Notes under the pieces: generated by a model
What the model was told of the DNA's origin: nothing
Databases searched by the model: none
Seen by the model: only the letters and a program-made list of their open reading frames with translations
Position numbers and translations under genes: made by a program
NCBI GenBank assembly: GCA_025331445.1
Contig: JAIWNE010000081.1
Coordinates: 82,932 to 146,931, forward strand
Length of the DNA: 64,000 bases
Origin: Blakeslea trispora
Lineage: Eukaryota; Mucoromycota; Mucoromycetes; Mucorales; Choanephoraceae
Direction: 5' to 3'
In this document: positions 32,635 to 44,470 of the stretch, piece after piece
Numbering within the stretch: position 1 is the stretch's first letter
Layout of the letters: each line of letters begins with the position of its first letter

Positions 32635-35400
32635 GTATGTATGCAAATTTATTTAAAAGGTAAAGAAGAAGTAAAAGGAAGGCAATTTCTTGAGGTTAAA
32701 TCAGATATACGATTTAATAAAGATAGTAGGCTGAAAGAGAAGAAAAAGAAGCATAAGCCATTATAGTTATAAAGCCAAAGGTTGAGGAGCCAATTTTTAA
32801 TTTTTTGTGTAATCATAACAAGGTGTGGAAAGCAAAAGAAGTATATAAAAGGTCATGAAATTAAGTGATAAGGATAAAGGAAGATATGAGTGTTCTTTTT
32901 ATTTAATTTTTGATATAGTAGTACAAAAAAGTTACGATCATTGCTGAATGTCGATCTTGAGATCTCTCATCTCCATCACTGAAGCAACTTGAGCACATGG
33001 AGAAGAACCTTTTGGTACTGTAAATGTCTTTAAGGCAAACTATATCTGGTAAAATGAATAACAGACATTTCAGCAGCTATACAAAAAAAACTGCTATCAC
33101 GTTTATATAAAGTGAGGTGATATAGTATGGACTATCTCTGATCGCATTATATGAGGGTAAACAGTACTTAAAAAGGCTGAGAAAGACAGATGCTGGTGTA
33201 AGATTATGAATGGCAACTTGAAGAGAAAATTAAAAAGGAGAAAGAAGCAAATGTTAATCTAAAGAAAGTTAAAAGAAAAGAAAGAAAAGTAATGACAATC
33301 ACTACCGAATCAGTATTTTATCCTCAGCTAATGACTCTCACTAAATAAGGATGAAATGTTTTATTATCTCTTTTAAGAACTGTTAGTTTTAGACATTGGA
33401 AGTCAATCTTGAGACTAGGCAAATCAACAGTGTAGACAAACAACTTCAAATACTCTAAATTAGGTATTGGACTTGATGGCGAAATAGAATGTCTGGTTGA
33501 GAAGTCATGAAAGAGGAACAGAAGGATCAATTGTAGGCTTTAGAAGAGGGATCCATTCACTTTTTTTATAAAGACAATCGGTTGTTGTACATGTTTATCA
33601 AAATGAGTATATCATCAACAATCATCAACATTGTGGGTCAATGTTAGCAACAATCCAAGATTCGCTTTTGAGATAGATCCATCACAATATGTCTTTATTT
33701 CCAAATGATAAAAAAAATAGTCCAACTAACTATAATGCAATCTACCAAATAAATGCTTACCTCTCCAAAAGCCATGATACCTTTAAAGAACTTTTGATCA
33801 TCCAAAGTGCTGTTGATATGTAAATTGATTTCGTTTTTAACCGGAAAAGATGTTGACAATGATGGCATCTTTCTTTGACTAAAATTACCAACTTTTACTA
33901 ATAACTTTACCTCTTAATTCCATTTTGCCATTCATAGGATTGATCTATAGTAAATGAGATGTAAATTCGGCTAAGTATTGTTGTTTGGAGAGTGAAAGTA
34001 TTGTCTTCAATAAACTGAAGTGATAAATGCAGTTACCATAAGTTGAAGGTGCATTCCGAATGTTTAGGTTGATTCAATCAGAAATGATAATGACTCCATA
34101 CTACCTTCAAAGGCTTATATGTGAGTCAGGTAATCAATCGTAGAAATGGAACAATACCTTACCATGCTTCAAAGATCCATTGGGCTTCATCATAAAATAA
34201 TCATTTAACAGTGAGACTAATACATTATCTACTTTCATAAAATGTTAGATTATAAAGCCATATATAATGCCATCGAGTTGCCTACCTTTGCTTCATATTA
34301 AACGCGATTAAAAGAAGTCTCATGTTAGTGTAATCATCTCCATTACTGATAATTTCGAAAATGGTGTAATTATTGATCTTTTTCAAGTGATTTAGTTATG
34401 GCGTGTTTAAAAAACTGCATTGTCTGCTTTGTGATGGTAAGATGAGTGACTGTATAATAAAGACTTGAGCTGCCCAAATTGATCGTGAACAAACCTAAAA
34501 AACAAGCCTCTTTCTAGACAGATAAAAGAACGGATAAGTTAGCGATCATGTAGCATCACTTGAGAGAATCACCTTAAGTCGGAAAGGAAATACTCTCGAG
34601 GTTCAGAAAAAAAAGGTGTAGTAATCAATAGAGTGAAGGAAAAGAAAAGTAGAGAAAAAAAAGTAGAGGAAAAAAAGCCGAGAAAAAAAAGGAAAGAGAG
34701 TAATGTCACCCCCAAAAATAACACGGAATTTTGGGAGATAATTTACTTTTAAAGTATGTCAGTTATATTAATATAGGCAAAGAGAAAAAAGATCTGGAAC
34801 ATTTTTAAAAATTGGCCAATCAGAGTAGCGAATTTCCATCACTATGAAGAAGGTAAATGTTGATGATTTGGTCTACATCCTCTCTTTGCATCGTACGCTT
34901 TAACCAAAAGTAAAATAGTGTCTATGATAGTAATGAGCTCAATTATTTGATTATAAAGAATGAGATGTAGTCCAAAAGATGATCATATTTAAATAATGGA
35001 AAAATAAAGAGACAATCATTACATTCTAACAGTGATATCATTTACATGATGCATTGATATTATATGCTTTGACCTGCTTTGGCATATTAAGAACATACTG
35101 TAATTGCTTTAACTTGAATGAAATAAGTATTTGAAAACGAGATTCTGCTCACGAATAGAAAAGAGACTGAATTATACAACTCATTGACAAAAACGTTTGC
35201 ACTGAATTTAATTCAATCTATGAGAACAAGTATTCCTTTATATAAAAAAGTTGACTCCTATGAGCACATGTTAGCTTTGGTTTTGCTCATCTGTTCTGCA
35301 TGTCGACATCTCCAACTTACATGAGCTTGCAAGATGGTAGGCCATCTTGGAAAAAACTTTTGAAAAAGTAGAAATAAATAAAAGCACTTACGGCTACCCT
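32635..35400 (-). repeat. E element, right-half type, inner part (inverted)
   Basis: Reverse complement of E1 from about 14280 down to about 11630, with scattered substitutions and indels. The clearest landmarks are the CACCCCCAAAAATAACACGGAA block (34707-34735 region) and CATGAGCTTGCAAGATGGTA near 35320. Past about 35400 similarity fades. No gene. Confidence 0.75.
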
Positions 35401-36044
35401 AGGGAGCGGTTGTATAAATGAAAAAGATAGAAAATAATAAATGTGATTGGCTACTTCCTTAAAGATTGCATTGGTAAAGGTGCATCTTGTAATTAAAGAG
35501 ATGGATATGTATTTAAGAATGTTTACGTTCAAGATAATAAATAATCTGAACCAGAAATGGATTATATACATGCTAGGAATAAATGAATGTTGATTTATTA
35601 GCAAATCCGATTCATGCTTGAATAAAAAACGATTCAAATGATCATTGTTATGATTTTAATAAAACTTAACATATTCTAAGGGAGAAATTAAACAGAACAT
35701 GATTCAGTGTCAACCACCCTACCCATTATTTATTTTCACTAAAAGAGAGAAAGAAAAAAGAAAAAGAAAAAAGAGAGAGACAGAAAGAGAGCGAAACGAA
35801 CTAGTCAGAACCATCCAAATGTCTAGACATAAATGATATTAGAAAAAGCAATAACTAAGGCTTCCAAAGATTTAAATAACTTACCGTCTTTTTGGTGATT
35901 GAGGTGAAGAACTACCTTCATAGCAATCATTGACGTCAAAATCTGACTGAGCATCCAATGAATTACTTGCCGATGCGACAGAAGGAACAGCTTCTTTGGA
36001 GATTTTTAAATTAAGTCAATTAAAAGTTGAAAAGTGAAATGGAT
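35401..36044. other. Non-coding stretch with purine-rich tract
   Basis: No gene recognised. 35743-35800 is an almost pure AG tract. Downstream of the accessory gene's last certain exon, 35993-35880 could hold a further exon: an AG at 35994 follows a T-rich tract and a Ser/Pro-rich frame ending SPKRR is open, but it does not join in phase. Confidence 0.4.
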
Positions 36045-36045
36045 T

Positions 36046-36757
36046 TAGAATACCTTTCTCTTCTTTGTTTGTCTTTTTGAATGATAGTAATGTTTCATCA
36101 ACTCGTCCTCCAACCAAAAGTTAACGCAACGGTCCAGAGGAATGTGTTTTTGTCTCAAGTAGGTGGAAAGATACTTTTGACAACTTGCTTTGAACTCATT
36201 AGGAAGGTTACGGTAGCTAATGTTGGGCCAGTCCAGTTTGGCCAACTCCAAATCGTTAATCATCAGATCAACAGCAACTGAACCAGTTTGGAAAATTGTT
36301 CTTTTCCATGAAGCCATTACTTCCGTCTTTGCCTCCAAGATGGTATCTCGATCATCGTGTTTAATAATTACAGCATCTTGTAACCAACATTGGATGAAAT
36401 ACTCCACTCGGCTGTCGAAAGGTTGCTTGCTATTTTGTAATTGAGATGGCATGGGATACGGTATTCTCAAAGAAAATGGAGCATTATCAACCGTTTGCTC
36501 AATTGAAAAGCTCATCTGTTCAGATGAATTAGCTAGTCATAAATATGTTTTGTTAGTTATCAGCATGATACATTTTGTAAAGAGTAAGTCATACCAACGA
36601 CAGAGCTCTGTGTTACATTGTCTCTTCTGGAAACAATATCTTTCACCACTGCTAGTTCTTCTTTCAAAGTGTTTACATCATTGCGTAATTCTATCATATT
36701 GTTTGTTAGCTGTTTGCAAGCTTGAAAGATGAACATAATCTCGTTGGTCAATGGCAT
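36046..36757 (-). CDS. Coiled-coil accessory protein next to a tnp2 transposase gene
   Basis: Start at 36757; exon 1 36757-36595, intron GTATGA...GACTAG, exon 2 from 36532. The join reads VVANSSEQM in frame. About 215 residues if it ends KKRKVF at the in-frame stop near 36046, or longer if a GTATTC donor at 36053 is used. The N-terminus is a heptad-rich coiled coil (LTNNMIELRNDVNTLKEELAVVKDIV); the middle is a Trp-containing helical domain; the C-terminus is strongly basic (KRQTKKRK), a likely nuclear signal. Family not recognised. It is divergent from the tnp2 gene at 37994. The CACTA element at 54-62 kb has a protein of similar plan, so a transposon-encoded DNA-binding helper is my inference. 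Confidence 0.6.
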
Positions 36758-37993
36758 ATTGTTAAGATTAGTTAAAAAAAGGTAGATGGATGAATTTGAT
36801 TTGAGAGAAAAGATGTTGAAGTGAAAGTGAACTATAAGTAGATTAGCTTTGTTGATTTAAAATGATCTCTTTTTATAAGTAAAAGAGGGCTCAATTAATA
36901 AACCTAAAATTGTTAGGGAACTCCATTCTTCAGATGCATATGTACCTTTAGAATGGTAAGCTAAATTTTGTGGTTAATGAAATAATTTTGAGGGGCCTGT
37001 TAGTTGTATTTGGCTTGTTAGACTTAAGTCTAACTTCAATATGCGCTTGCATTCATATCTTAAAAACAGAATGTAGATGTAAATAAGGATCTTTTCCATT
37101 AGTTTCAGTTTAGACAACATCTATGCTTAATCGATCTTTTCCATAAAAATGCGTTACAGTCATGCTTGTCAATTGAATCTAACAGCCAAAATGAAATCAT
37201 ATATACCAATTCAATGACTTGTAGTCTAATATATAATACATTAAAAACATTTAGTTTCACATAAGATATAAATATGATGTCCGTTGTATGTTCGCATTAG
37301 GACATCAATTCTTTTATGCTGGTATAACGTATGTTAGTATATAAAATAAGCATAAACTAGTATGACAGTCATACTAAAAAGTAAATAAAGTTATAGCAAG
37401 TGAGTTTATTAGCAACTTGACTATCACTAATACAAGCAATATATATTACAGTTGATGTAATATATGCTGTGCATTTGCTTACTCAAGACATCAAATGTGT
37501 ATTCCGCATGTTATCTTCATGGAGCAAATATTCAAAATGAAAATCATTTAGATCAATGCTATTAATGTATACAGACAAAATGGTTTCTGTTTTTACATGC
37601 ATTCGTAATAAATATATCAGAGCTTTGTAGTAGTGATTCGACTATTTGTATTAGCTTTTTGCAAATGATTACCCTTTCATCTTTTATGTTTGCTTTTGCT
37701 AAGCCAAACTATAAGTTTGCTTTCATATACAACATCTATAACAAACATGTTTGCGTATATAGTTCTATTAACTTAACAATAAATTTGTTTGTAAGTCAAA
37801 AGCATTTGATCTGCTTGTTTGCTAGCACTAAGCCTGATCTTGTATTTGTAAAATTAGAATCAGTTCGATTTTAACAAACAAAAGATCAATAGTGAATGTC
37901 ATATAAATCTACCTGTCAATTAGTGTGTTTGACCTTTTTATTTTACTTTCTATTCTCTACTCAAACTCATCACCCTATATCTATTATTCAAAA
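36758..37993. other. Divergent intergenic region
   Basis: About 1.2 kb of AT-rich sequence between the accessory gene and the tnp2 gene. It must hold both promoters. GTTAGACTTAAGTCTAAC at 37017-37034 is a perfect 18-base palindrome. No gene seen. Confidence 0.5.
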
Positions 37994-39268
37994 ATGCCTT
38001 CTCACATTTGTGTCATTTGTAACTCAACTTTTGATAGCTCTTTTGCTCTCAGCATTCACTTCGATAGATGTTTAGAAGAAGACACTAGAAATGCACTTGC
38101 TAATTTCAGATCAGAAAACGTTGAAAACACGCAGATGTCTGATGCTGAAATGGATGAACCAACTGTTACTCTCGATGAAGAACAACCAGAGACAAGTAAG
38201 TGATACCGGATTTTATTAATACAGAATCAATGTTATTACCTCTGTCAAATGTAGTTGAAAGCAATCCTGTTGTCATTGAATGGACCGAAGAAGCAACTTT
38301 GGACGATTTCCACATGACCGGTATGCAGTTCATTTAACTGTTAGACAAATACAAGATGCCTCGTCAAGGACAAAGAGAGGCTATCAACTTTATAAACACC
38401 CACATTTTACAACACGGTGTCAATGCTGGTTAATATCAATTCTCATTTCCAATCAACCGCTTGATACTTATCTTTAACTTTCACTTATGTAGTGCCTTTT
38501 GTATCAAGATTTTTCAAATCGCCTGATACATACTGACGTATCATGAAAAGAGATTCAACTGCTACCGTTCAGCATGATGTTTGTCCCAAGGGTTGTTATA
38601 TGTATCCAGTTGTTCGCCCTGATATAATGGTCTGCCCTAATCCCAACTGTGGTGCCCAAAGATATACAAACGCTGACGAGGTCGTTGCCCTAACCAGTTC
38701 GCTACAGTTCAACCATACTGATCCTTTGCCAGCTTTGATTCCTGTTTCAACCTTAGCATATACATCCATTGCTCAAAAACTTACGCAGTTCTTTGTTGAC
38801 GAAACTCGAGATGAGATGTTGTCTTACCGAAAGAATTTCTTCAATGACAACACTCTCAACAGTCACTACAGAGATTACTTTTCCGGCGAAGCATACCAAC
38901 GCCTTCTTGAGCGTAACATTGTGGATGAAAATACCATCTGTCTTGTGTTGTTTGTCGACGGCTTCCAATTAAAGAACTCTGCCAAGCAAAATCAAACAAT
39001 GGTCTACTGTTTGATACTCAACATTCATCCTGAGCAAAGGCAAGTAAATAAATATTGTATACCTTCTTAAACTTACACTTTTGTGAACATTTGTAGAACT
39101 AAAGAATCAAACATGATTCAAGTAACTATCTGCCCAGGCAAACCATACGACCTTGTTTCTTTCCTGCAGCCTGTCATCGCAGAAGTAAACCAGTTGTACA
39201 ATTGTGGCCTAGTTGTAAAGAAAAGCGGACAGGAAGTGTTCAGAGGCAATGTGGCCATTCTCGGTAAT
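37994..39268 (+). pseudogene. tnp2-type (CACTA) transposase, N-terminal part, broken
   Basis: ATG at 37994. Exon 1 (to 38195) starts with a C2H2-like finger (CVICNSTFDSSFALSIHFDRC). Exon 2 (from about 38255) contains LLDKYKMPRQGQREAINF with a TAA at 38335-38337. Exon 3, after an intron starting about 38430, has a TGA just before RIMKRD, then the zinc region CPKGCYMY...CPNPNCGAQRY and VLFVDGFQLKN. A GC-AG intron (donor AAAG|GCAAGT near 39040) leads to TKESNMIQVTICPGKPYD...FLQPVIAEVNQL, matching the usual tnp2 order. It is cut at 39268 by gypsy B, and the rest of the gene is not found on the far side. Two nonsense codons and truncation make it non-functional. Confidence 0.75.
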
Positions 39269-39426
39269 TTATCTGTTAAGTCAAGATGAGTTAAACAAGA
39301 TTAAGAGAGGGTTTTATTCAGTGTAGAATGAGATTGTCAATATAAATTGAGCTTGGCGACACAAAGTAGGATTGTGTCTTAAATAAATGTCTTGATTTAA
39401 TGATGCATCTAGCTTACGATACATCA
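39269..39426 (-). repeat. 3' LTR of gypsy B
   Basis: 158 bases, about 80% like the LTR of A, with the same termini TGATGTATCG and ACAGATAA on the minus strand. The upstream polypurine-like GGTGGCCCAGGGTGA is conserved with A. Confidence 0.88.
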
Positions 39427-39710
39427 TCACCCTGGGCCACCTTAAAAACCGTTTAGTTAAGATTTGAATAACATTTAGATGGACCTTGATTGAGTGTTGG
39501 ATTCTTGAAGTCAGATAAATCGCTCTTGAATAATATGTGAATGCTTATGCGAATTAGATAGTTGTTAAATTGTATGCTTTGTTCTTTGCATGTATGTACG
39601 TTGGAATTGCCCATTAAAAAAACCATTTCATCAAAAACCTTTCGTGAGGAAAAAAGATGAAGCTGGGTAAAAAAGGTTCTCCGTACTGATTGCGCTTAAT
39701 TCACAGATGT

Positions 39711-41165
39711 CTAGTTTGATCTGGACTTCTTGTTGACGTCCGATTCTTTGAAAGGAGTCTTGCGCTTGCGTGATCCTTTGATTCTTTTGACTTGACCAGA
39801 CTTGGTAGGCATGTTAGCGTTACGTCGTTTCCAGTACTCTTTAATAGTTTCTGGACTGTCAAAGTCTTCGGGCTTTTGCCATGTTTGCTCGTCCGGATAT
39901 CCTACCCAAGTAGCTAAATACTCGATACCATTTGGTTCTACTTCCCTGTGATTGATCACGGCTTGAACTTCATAAATGTCTTTGTTTTCATCAGACTTGT
40001 TCGTTTCATTCGCGATTAATTTAATTTGCGAAGTAGGGATGTTTCTGGATAGAATGGAGCCTGTGCGATTGGTCAAGATGTAGCTTCCATTGGTTGTATA
40101 ACCATGTACATAAAATGGACCTTCATACTTGGCATCTGTTTTCCGACGCTTGTTTTCTATGTTTTTGATCATAACTTTAGCACCTATGGGAAATGGATCT
40201 TTGAGTATCCGATGCTTTCTTTCAAAGTGCTCATTATCTTTTTCTTGAGTCTTAATGATCTGATTCCTAATTTCAGGAATGGTATAGTTATTGAATCTTT
40301 CGATTTCTTTCTTTAACTTATCTGTGTCTATCATATTGTCAGAGATATTCATTTTCGATAGAGCTTTTGTATAATCTTTGAGATCATTTGCTTGGCGATT
40401 GAACATCACTTGGAATGGAGTATGATTGTGTAGTCTTGATATATGTTGGTTCATCAGATACATGGTACCTTCGACATACAAATCCCATAATTCTTCATAT
40501 CCATCCAGCATTTTGAGGATGATAGATTTAGCAGTCTTTACATGAGTTTCCAAGTTGCCAGCTGGAGTGTAAGGTAATGAGAGAGCAGATTCAATGCCCA
40601 TATGTTGACGTAGACTTTTGATCAATTCGTTATAGAATTCTAGTCCTCTGTCATGTTGAAGTACTTTAGGATATCCCATGATGGAAAATATCTGTATCAA
40701 CTCCTTGGCAACATCTAGGGCTGTTTTGGATTTGATTGCTCTGAGAATCACAAACCTACTAAAGATGTCAACGCACACTAATAGGTAGTTATTACCTCTA
40801 GGAGTTGTAACATCGAATGTGCCTAGATCAATAGCGACTTTGTCCCATGTATTGTTGGGCGCATCACTCTTTGGAGGGTGGAAAACATGTTTTGCTAGAT
40901 TGAATCGAGCGCACTTTGTACAATTCTTGATGTATTTTGTTACATCTTCGCGCAAGTGTTTCCAGTTCATGCCATGTTCTTGTTTTATCATTCGTTCGAC
41001 ACTGTTGATTCCATAGTGTCCAGCAAGATGACATTGCGAAATGATATTTTGTTTTTCCTCTTCATTTTGAGGTTGCGTGTATTTGTCTATACGACTAGCA
41101 GCAATGATTTGGTCAGTAACGTTATTCAATTTTGTCATTTCCATTTGTGAGGTAATTTTATCCAT
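39711..41165 (-). CDS. Integrase ORF of gypsy B
   Basis: 484 residues from ATG 41165. Zinc-binding CHLAGHYGIN...CTKCARF, core WDKVAIDLG (first Asp), LQHDRGLEF (second Asp), PYTPAGNLETHVK (region of the third acidic residue), KVMIKNIENKRRKTDAKYEG and a chromodomain-like tail EYLATWVGYPDEQTWQKPEDF, then a basic C-terminus. The frame is -1 relative to the preceding RT-RNase H ORF and overlaps its last 31 bases, so it is made either by reinitiation at this ATG or by frameshifting. The ORF itself is intact. Confidence 0.9.
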   Translation of the reverse strand: MDKITSQMEMTKLNNVTDQIIAASRIDKYTQPQNEEEKQNIISQCHLAGHYGINSVERMIKQEHGMNWKHLREDVTKYIKNCTKCARFNLAKHVFHPPKSDAPNNTWDKVAIDLGTFDVTTPRGNNYLLVCVDIFSRFVILRAIKSKTALDVAKELIQIFSIMGYPKVLQHDRGLEFYNELIKSLRQHMGIESALSLPYTPAGNLETHVKTAKSIILKMLDGYEELWDLYVEGTMYLMNQHISRLHNHTPFQVMFNRQANDLKDYTKALSKMNISDNMIDTDKLKKEIERFNNYTIPEIRNQIIKTQEKDNEHFERKHRILKDPFPIGAKVMIKNIENKRRKTDAKYEGPFYVHGYTTNGSYILTNRTGSILSRNIPTSQIKLIANETNKSDENKDIYEVQAVINHREVEPNGIEYLATWVGYPDEQTWQKPEDFDSPETIKEYWKRRNANMPTKSGQVKRIKGSRKRKTPFKESDVNKKSRSN

Positions 41166-42793
41166 TGTGTTACTGTTTTAGAATTTGTTTCTGAGGTTAC
41201 GTGAGGCGAATTGTCACAGTTTTCTTTTGCTGTTTTGGAGGCTGCTTTCGTCTCAACTTGCGTATCAATTACTTGCTCACCCCTCTCCAGCGTTTGATCA
41301 GCCAAGATGTTGCGTACTCCGGCACAGAAGGTGATGTCAAAGTCAAACTCGTAGATCATCTCGTAGTAATTTTCAATGATTCGATTGATTTTTGGTTGAG
41401 AGTGCAGATACAGTATACCTTTGTTATCGGTATAGTAATGAAAGCGTTGACCAGACAACCACTGTTTCCACTTGGTAGTGCAATAGAGAAACGCTAGGAT
41501 CTCACGTCGAGAGGATCCATAGTTGCGCTCTGCTTTTGATAAAGTGCGTGCAACAAAGCCGATATAACGAATATGGTTATCGATTACCTGATACAAACAA
41601 CCACCAATACCATAGGCACTAGCATCAGTCACGAGATGCAAAGGATATTTGAGGTTAGGACAACTGAGTACAGGAGTATCAGCGAGTACGAGCTGCAATG
41701 TACGCATAGCTTTGGAATGCTCTGCAGTCCAGACTTCCTTGATATTGGGATGATTTTTGAGTTTGTTCAGAGGAGCCATCAAGGTGGAAATGCGAGGTAC
41801 ATGCTCACGAAAGTAATTGATCACACCAAGACGATGACTTAACTCTTTCGAGTTTTGGAACGTTTCAGGCCAAGATAATACGTTGGTAACCTTGCGCATA
41901 TCCAGAGTAAGTGCATCATGAGAAAGTCGAAATCCTAGAACAAAGATTGATTTCTGCATGAGATTGAGTTTTTCATGATTGATGCGAAGATTGGATTGAG
42001 TGAGTCGAGATAAGACTGTTTGTATACAACGAACATGGTTGTCGATATTATCATCGGTAGCAACGTAGATGTCGTCAATGTAATGAACACAATAATCCAA
42101 GTCAGCAAAGAGACTGGTGATGCTTCGTTGTACCACTGAGGATACGTTGAGCAATCCAAATGGAGCTCGTTTGAATTGATATTGCAGGCCGCTAGGAGCC
42201 GTGAATGAAGTAACAGGTCTATCACATCGACGGATGCGAAAACTGTGAAAGCATGCACTAAGATCGATGGTAGTGAAGAGCGAGAATTTGCTCAATTTAT
42301 GATGCAAAGTGCTGATCAAGGGTAATGGAAATCTATCCATTTGTGCGGGATCAAGGCTTTGATCAACAAGACGACAATCAAGTACAGTACGTACCTTTTT
42401 TGGATCTAATTCACCTGTTACAGGGGATCGCTTTAACACAGTGAGTAAACTGGAATTGAAAGGATTGTTCGGAGGTGCGCGTTCAATGACATTGCCCGAA
42501 ATCCATTCTTGTACTTGTTTTTCAACAGCTTCTTTTTTCAGAGGAAGGCGTATTTCACTTCCTGGTATGTTACAGTAGTTTGCAACAGGGATATTTCTGT
42601 TGGCTTGTATAAATGGTTCGATTTGATCCATCATTTGCTTACGCTCGGTCTGTGTACCAAAAGGATCATTGTTGGGTGTAGATGGATTTGGATCAATAGG
42701 GGGTAGAACAGGACCAACCTTGTTTTCCCAATCCATGGCGATATTGGAGATTTCAATACCCAAAAGATATATCAAATCCATGCCAATGCACAC
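41135..42793 (-). pseudogene. RT-RNase H ORF of gypsy B
   Basis: 552 codons. It starts within the C-terminal edge of the lost protease (MCIGMDLIYLLGIE). RT motifs are VRTVLDCRLVDQSL, TTIDLSACFHSF, and the catalytic YIDDIYVATD; the RNase H part has VTDASAYGIGG, SSRREILAFLY, YTDNKGI and GVRNILADQ. In copy A this is one frame with gag and protease; here the deletion shifted the frame, leaving RT without a normal start. The RT itself looks intact. It ends at 41135, overlapping the integrase ORF. Confidence 0.88.
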
Positions 42794-44427
42794 ATGTATG
42801 TTAAGTCAGCTTTGCCTTTGCCCTTGGGGTCAAAGTCAGCGGCAGCGAATTGAAGATTGTGGTCTTCATTATCAGAGGAGCCTTCATCCATGAAGACATC
42901 CCCTTCATCATCCGATTGAGGAGGTCTTGGCACAGGGTCTTTGTTGTTGGAGGTCTTGGAGGGTTTACCTTTACTCATGCCTTTGCAGACATGGCCATGC
43001 TTCCATGGGCCTTTGCAGGTGAAACATGTACGTTTCTTACCTTTAGATTTGAACTGCTGGAAATGCAGCTTTCGTTCAGCTCTCTTTTGTTTTGCTTGGC
43101 AATCAGCGGTATCATGCTCGTGAGAGTTATGATAGCTGCAATAAGGACTAGGCTTATGGCGAGAGGAAGAGGCTTCAGAGCGGAATTTGCTCGGACGAGA
43201 GGAAGAGTAAGGTGTGGAAGGCTGAGCCTTTTTGGAGTGCACTATTTTATGAGAAGTAGGCAACTTCTTTTTGACGTCAAGGTTGTTGAGGATATCATAT
43301 GCAACCAGCAACGCTTGGATGGTAAAGTCCAATGACTGAGCATTAAGATCTTTGGTGATCTTTATAGTTCTCAATACCTCTATGTGGTATTCTCGAGGAA
43401 CTGGTTGCATGATACAATGCTTCAACATACTTTCTTCAGTGATCATCGCTTCTTGAGCAATTTCACGGAATCTTGCCACGTATTGTGACATTGTCTCGTA
43501 TCTACGAAACTCAAGACGATAAAGTCTGTCCGTGGCTAATTGTCGCAATCTTTCAGGACTGGTCCCAAATTTGATTGCTATAGCATTTTTGATTGCACTC
43601 CAGGATGTGTTGGGATGAGACTGTGAGTAGTCTTTAACCCACTCGATAAGATTATCGGGGGCCGAAACGAGAAGAAGTCTTTGCCAATTGGCCTCCACAG
43701 ACAAAGAGTGGGAATTCAATACATTTTCAAATGCATTAAAACACTTTTTAGGTGTTTTGTAAGACTGACGACTGGTATCAGTGATGAAGCCAGTCCACTG
43801 AAAGTATGGGAAATTAGAGGGAACTAAACTCATTGTTTGATGAACGACAGGGTTCACAGGAACATTGCTTCCAGTAGAGGGAGTCAATGCCGACATTGTA
43901 GATTCATTGTCCCCAAAAAGATCCTTAAAATCTTCAAGGGCTTGCAGATAACGTTGCTTAACGAAATCCTTTTCAGCTCTCAAGCGATCAATGTCTGAGC
44001 TTTTCTTAGCGTTAGCTAGAACGAAAGAAAGCTTTGTCAACTTCTTTTTTAAATCAGAGATAGTCTCTCTGAAAGACTTCTCAGTTATCAGATCATCGTC
44101 ACCGAGATCTTCAAACATTTCATCCTCAACAGACGGAGGGGAAGTTCTTCCTGCGACATCGTGAGATGACAGGGCATTGCCAGTATATGTGTCAATATCC
44201 ATGGACTCGCTGGGCTTTTCTTGTCTATAAGGATTACCACTGTTTCTGATGTTCGTGGCAGCGATAGGATCGCGACGAGGAGAAGCAGGAGGCAAAGGAG
44301 GAAACTCATCAAGAGAGTAGTCGATGCTAGTAGTGACAGGGGCACGATGACTACTAGGGTCGTTGTTGACGCGATGAGCATCATTAGCCTTCTTGGTGTT
44401 GTTGTTGTTGTTGTTGTTGTTGGACAT
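42772..44427 (-). pseudogene. Gag of gypsy B with the protease deleted
   Basis: 551 residues from ATG 44427. Asn run after the start, coiled-coil-like segment, capsid domain (FQWTGFITD, RQSYKTPKKCFNAFE, RLRQLATDRLYRLE), zinc knuckle CFTCKGPWKHGHVC, acidic linker. After GKGKAD the sequence jumps straight to what in copy A is the end of the protease (A positions about 6147 to 5832 are missing) and terminates nine codons later out of frame. The junction shares TTA in both parental sites. The gag is probably expressible, but no protease could process it. Confidence 0.88.
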
Positions 44428-44470
44428 TTTCTTAATACTGAATAAACTTTTGCGTGTTTAAAAAAAAAAT

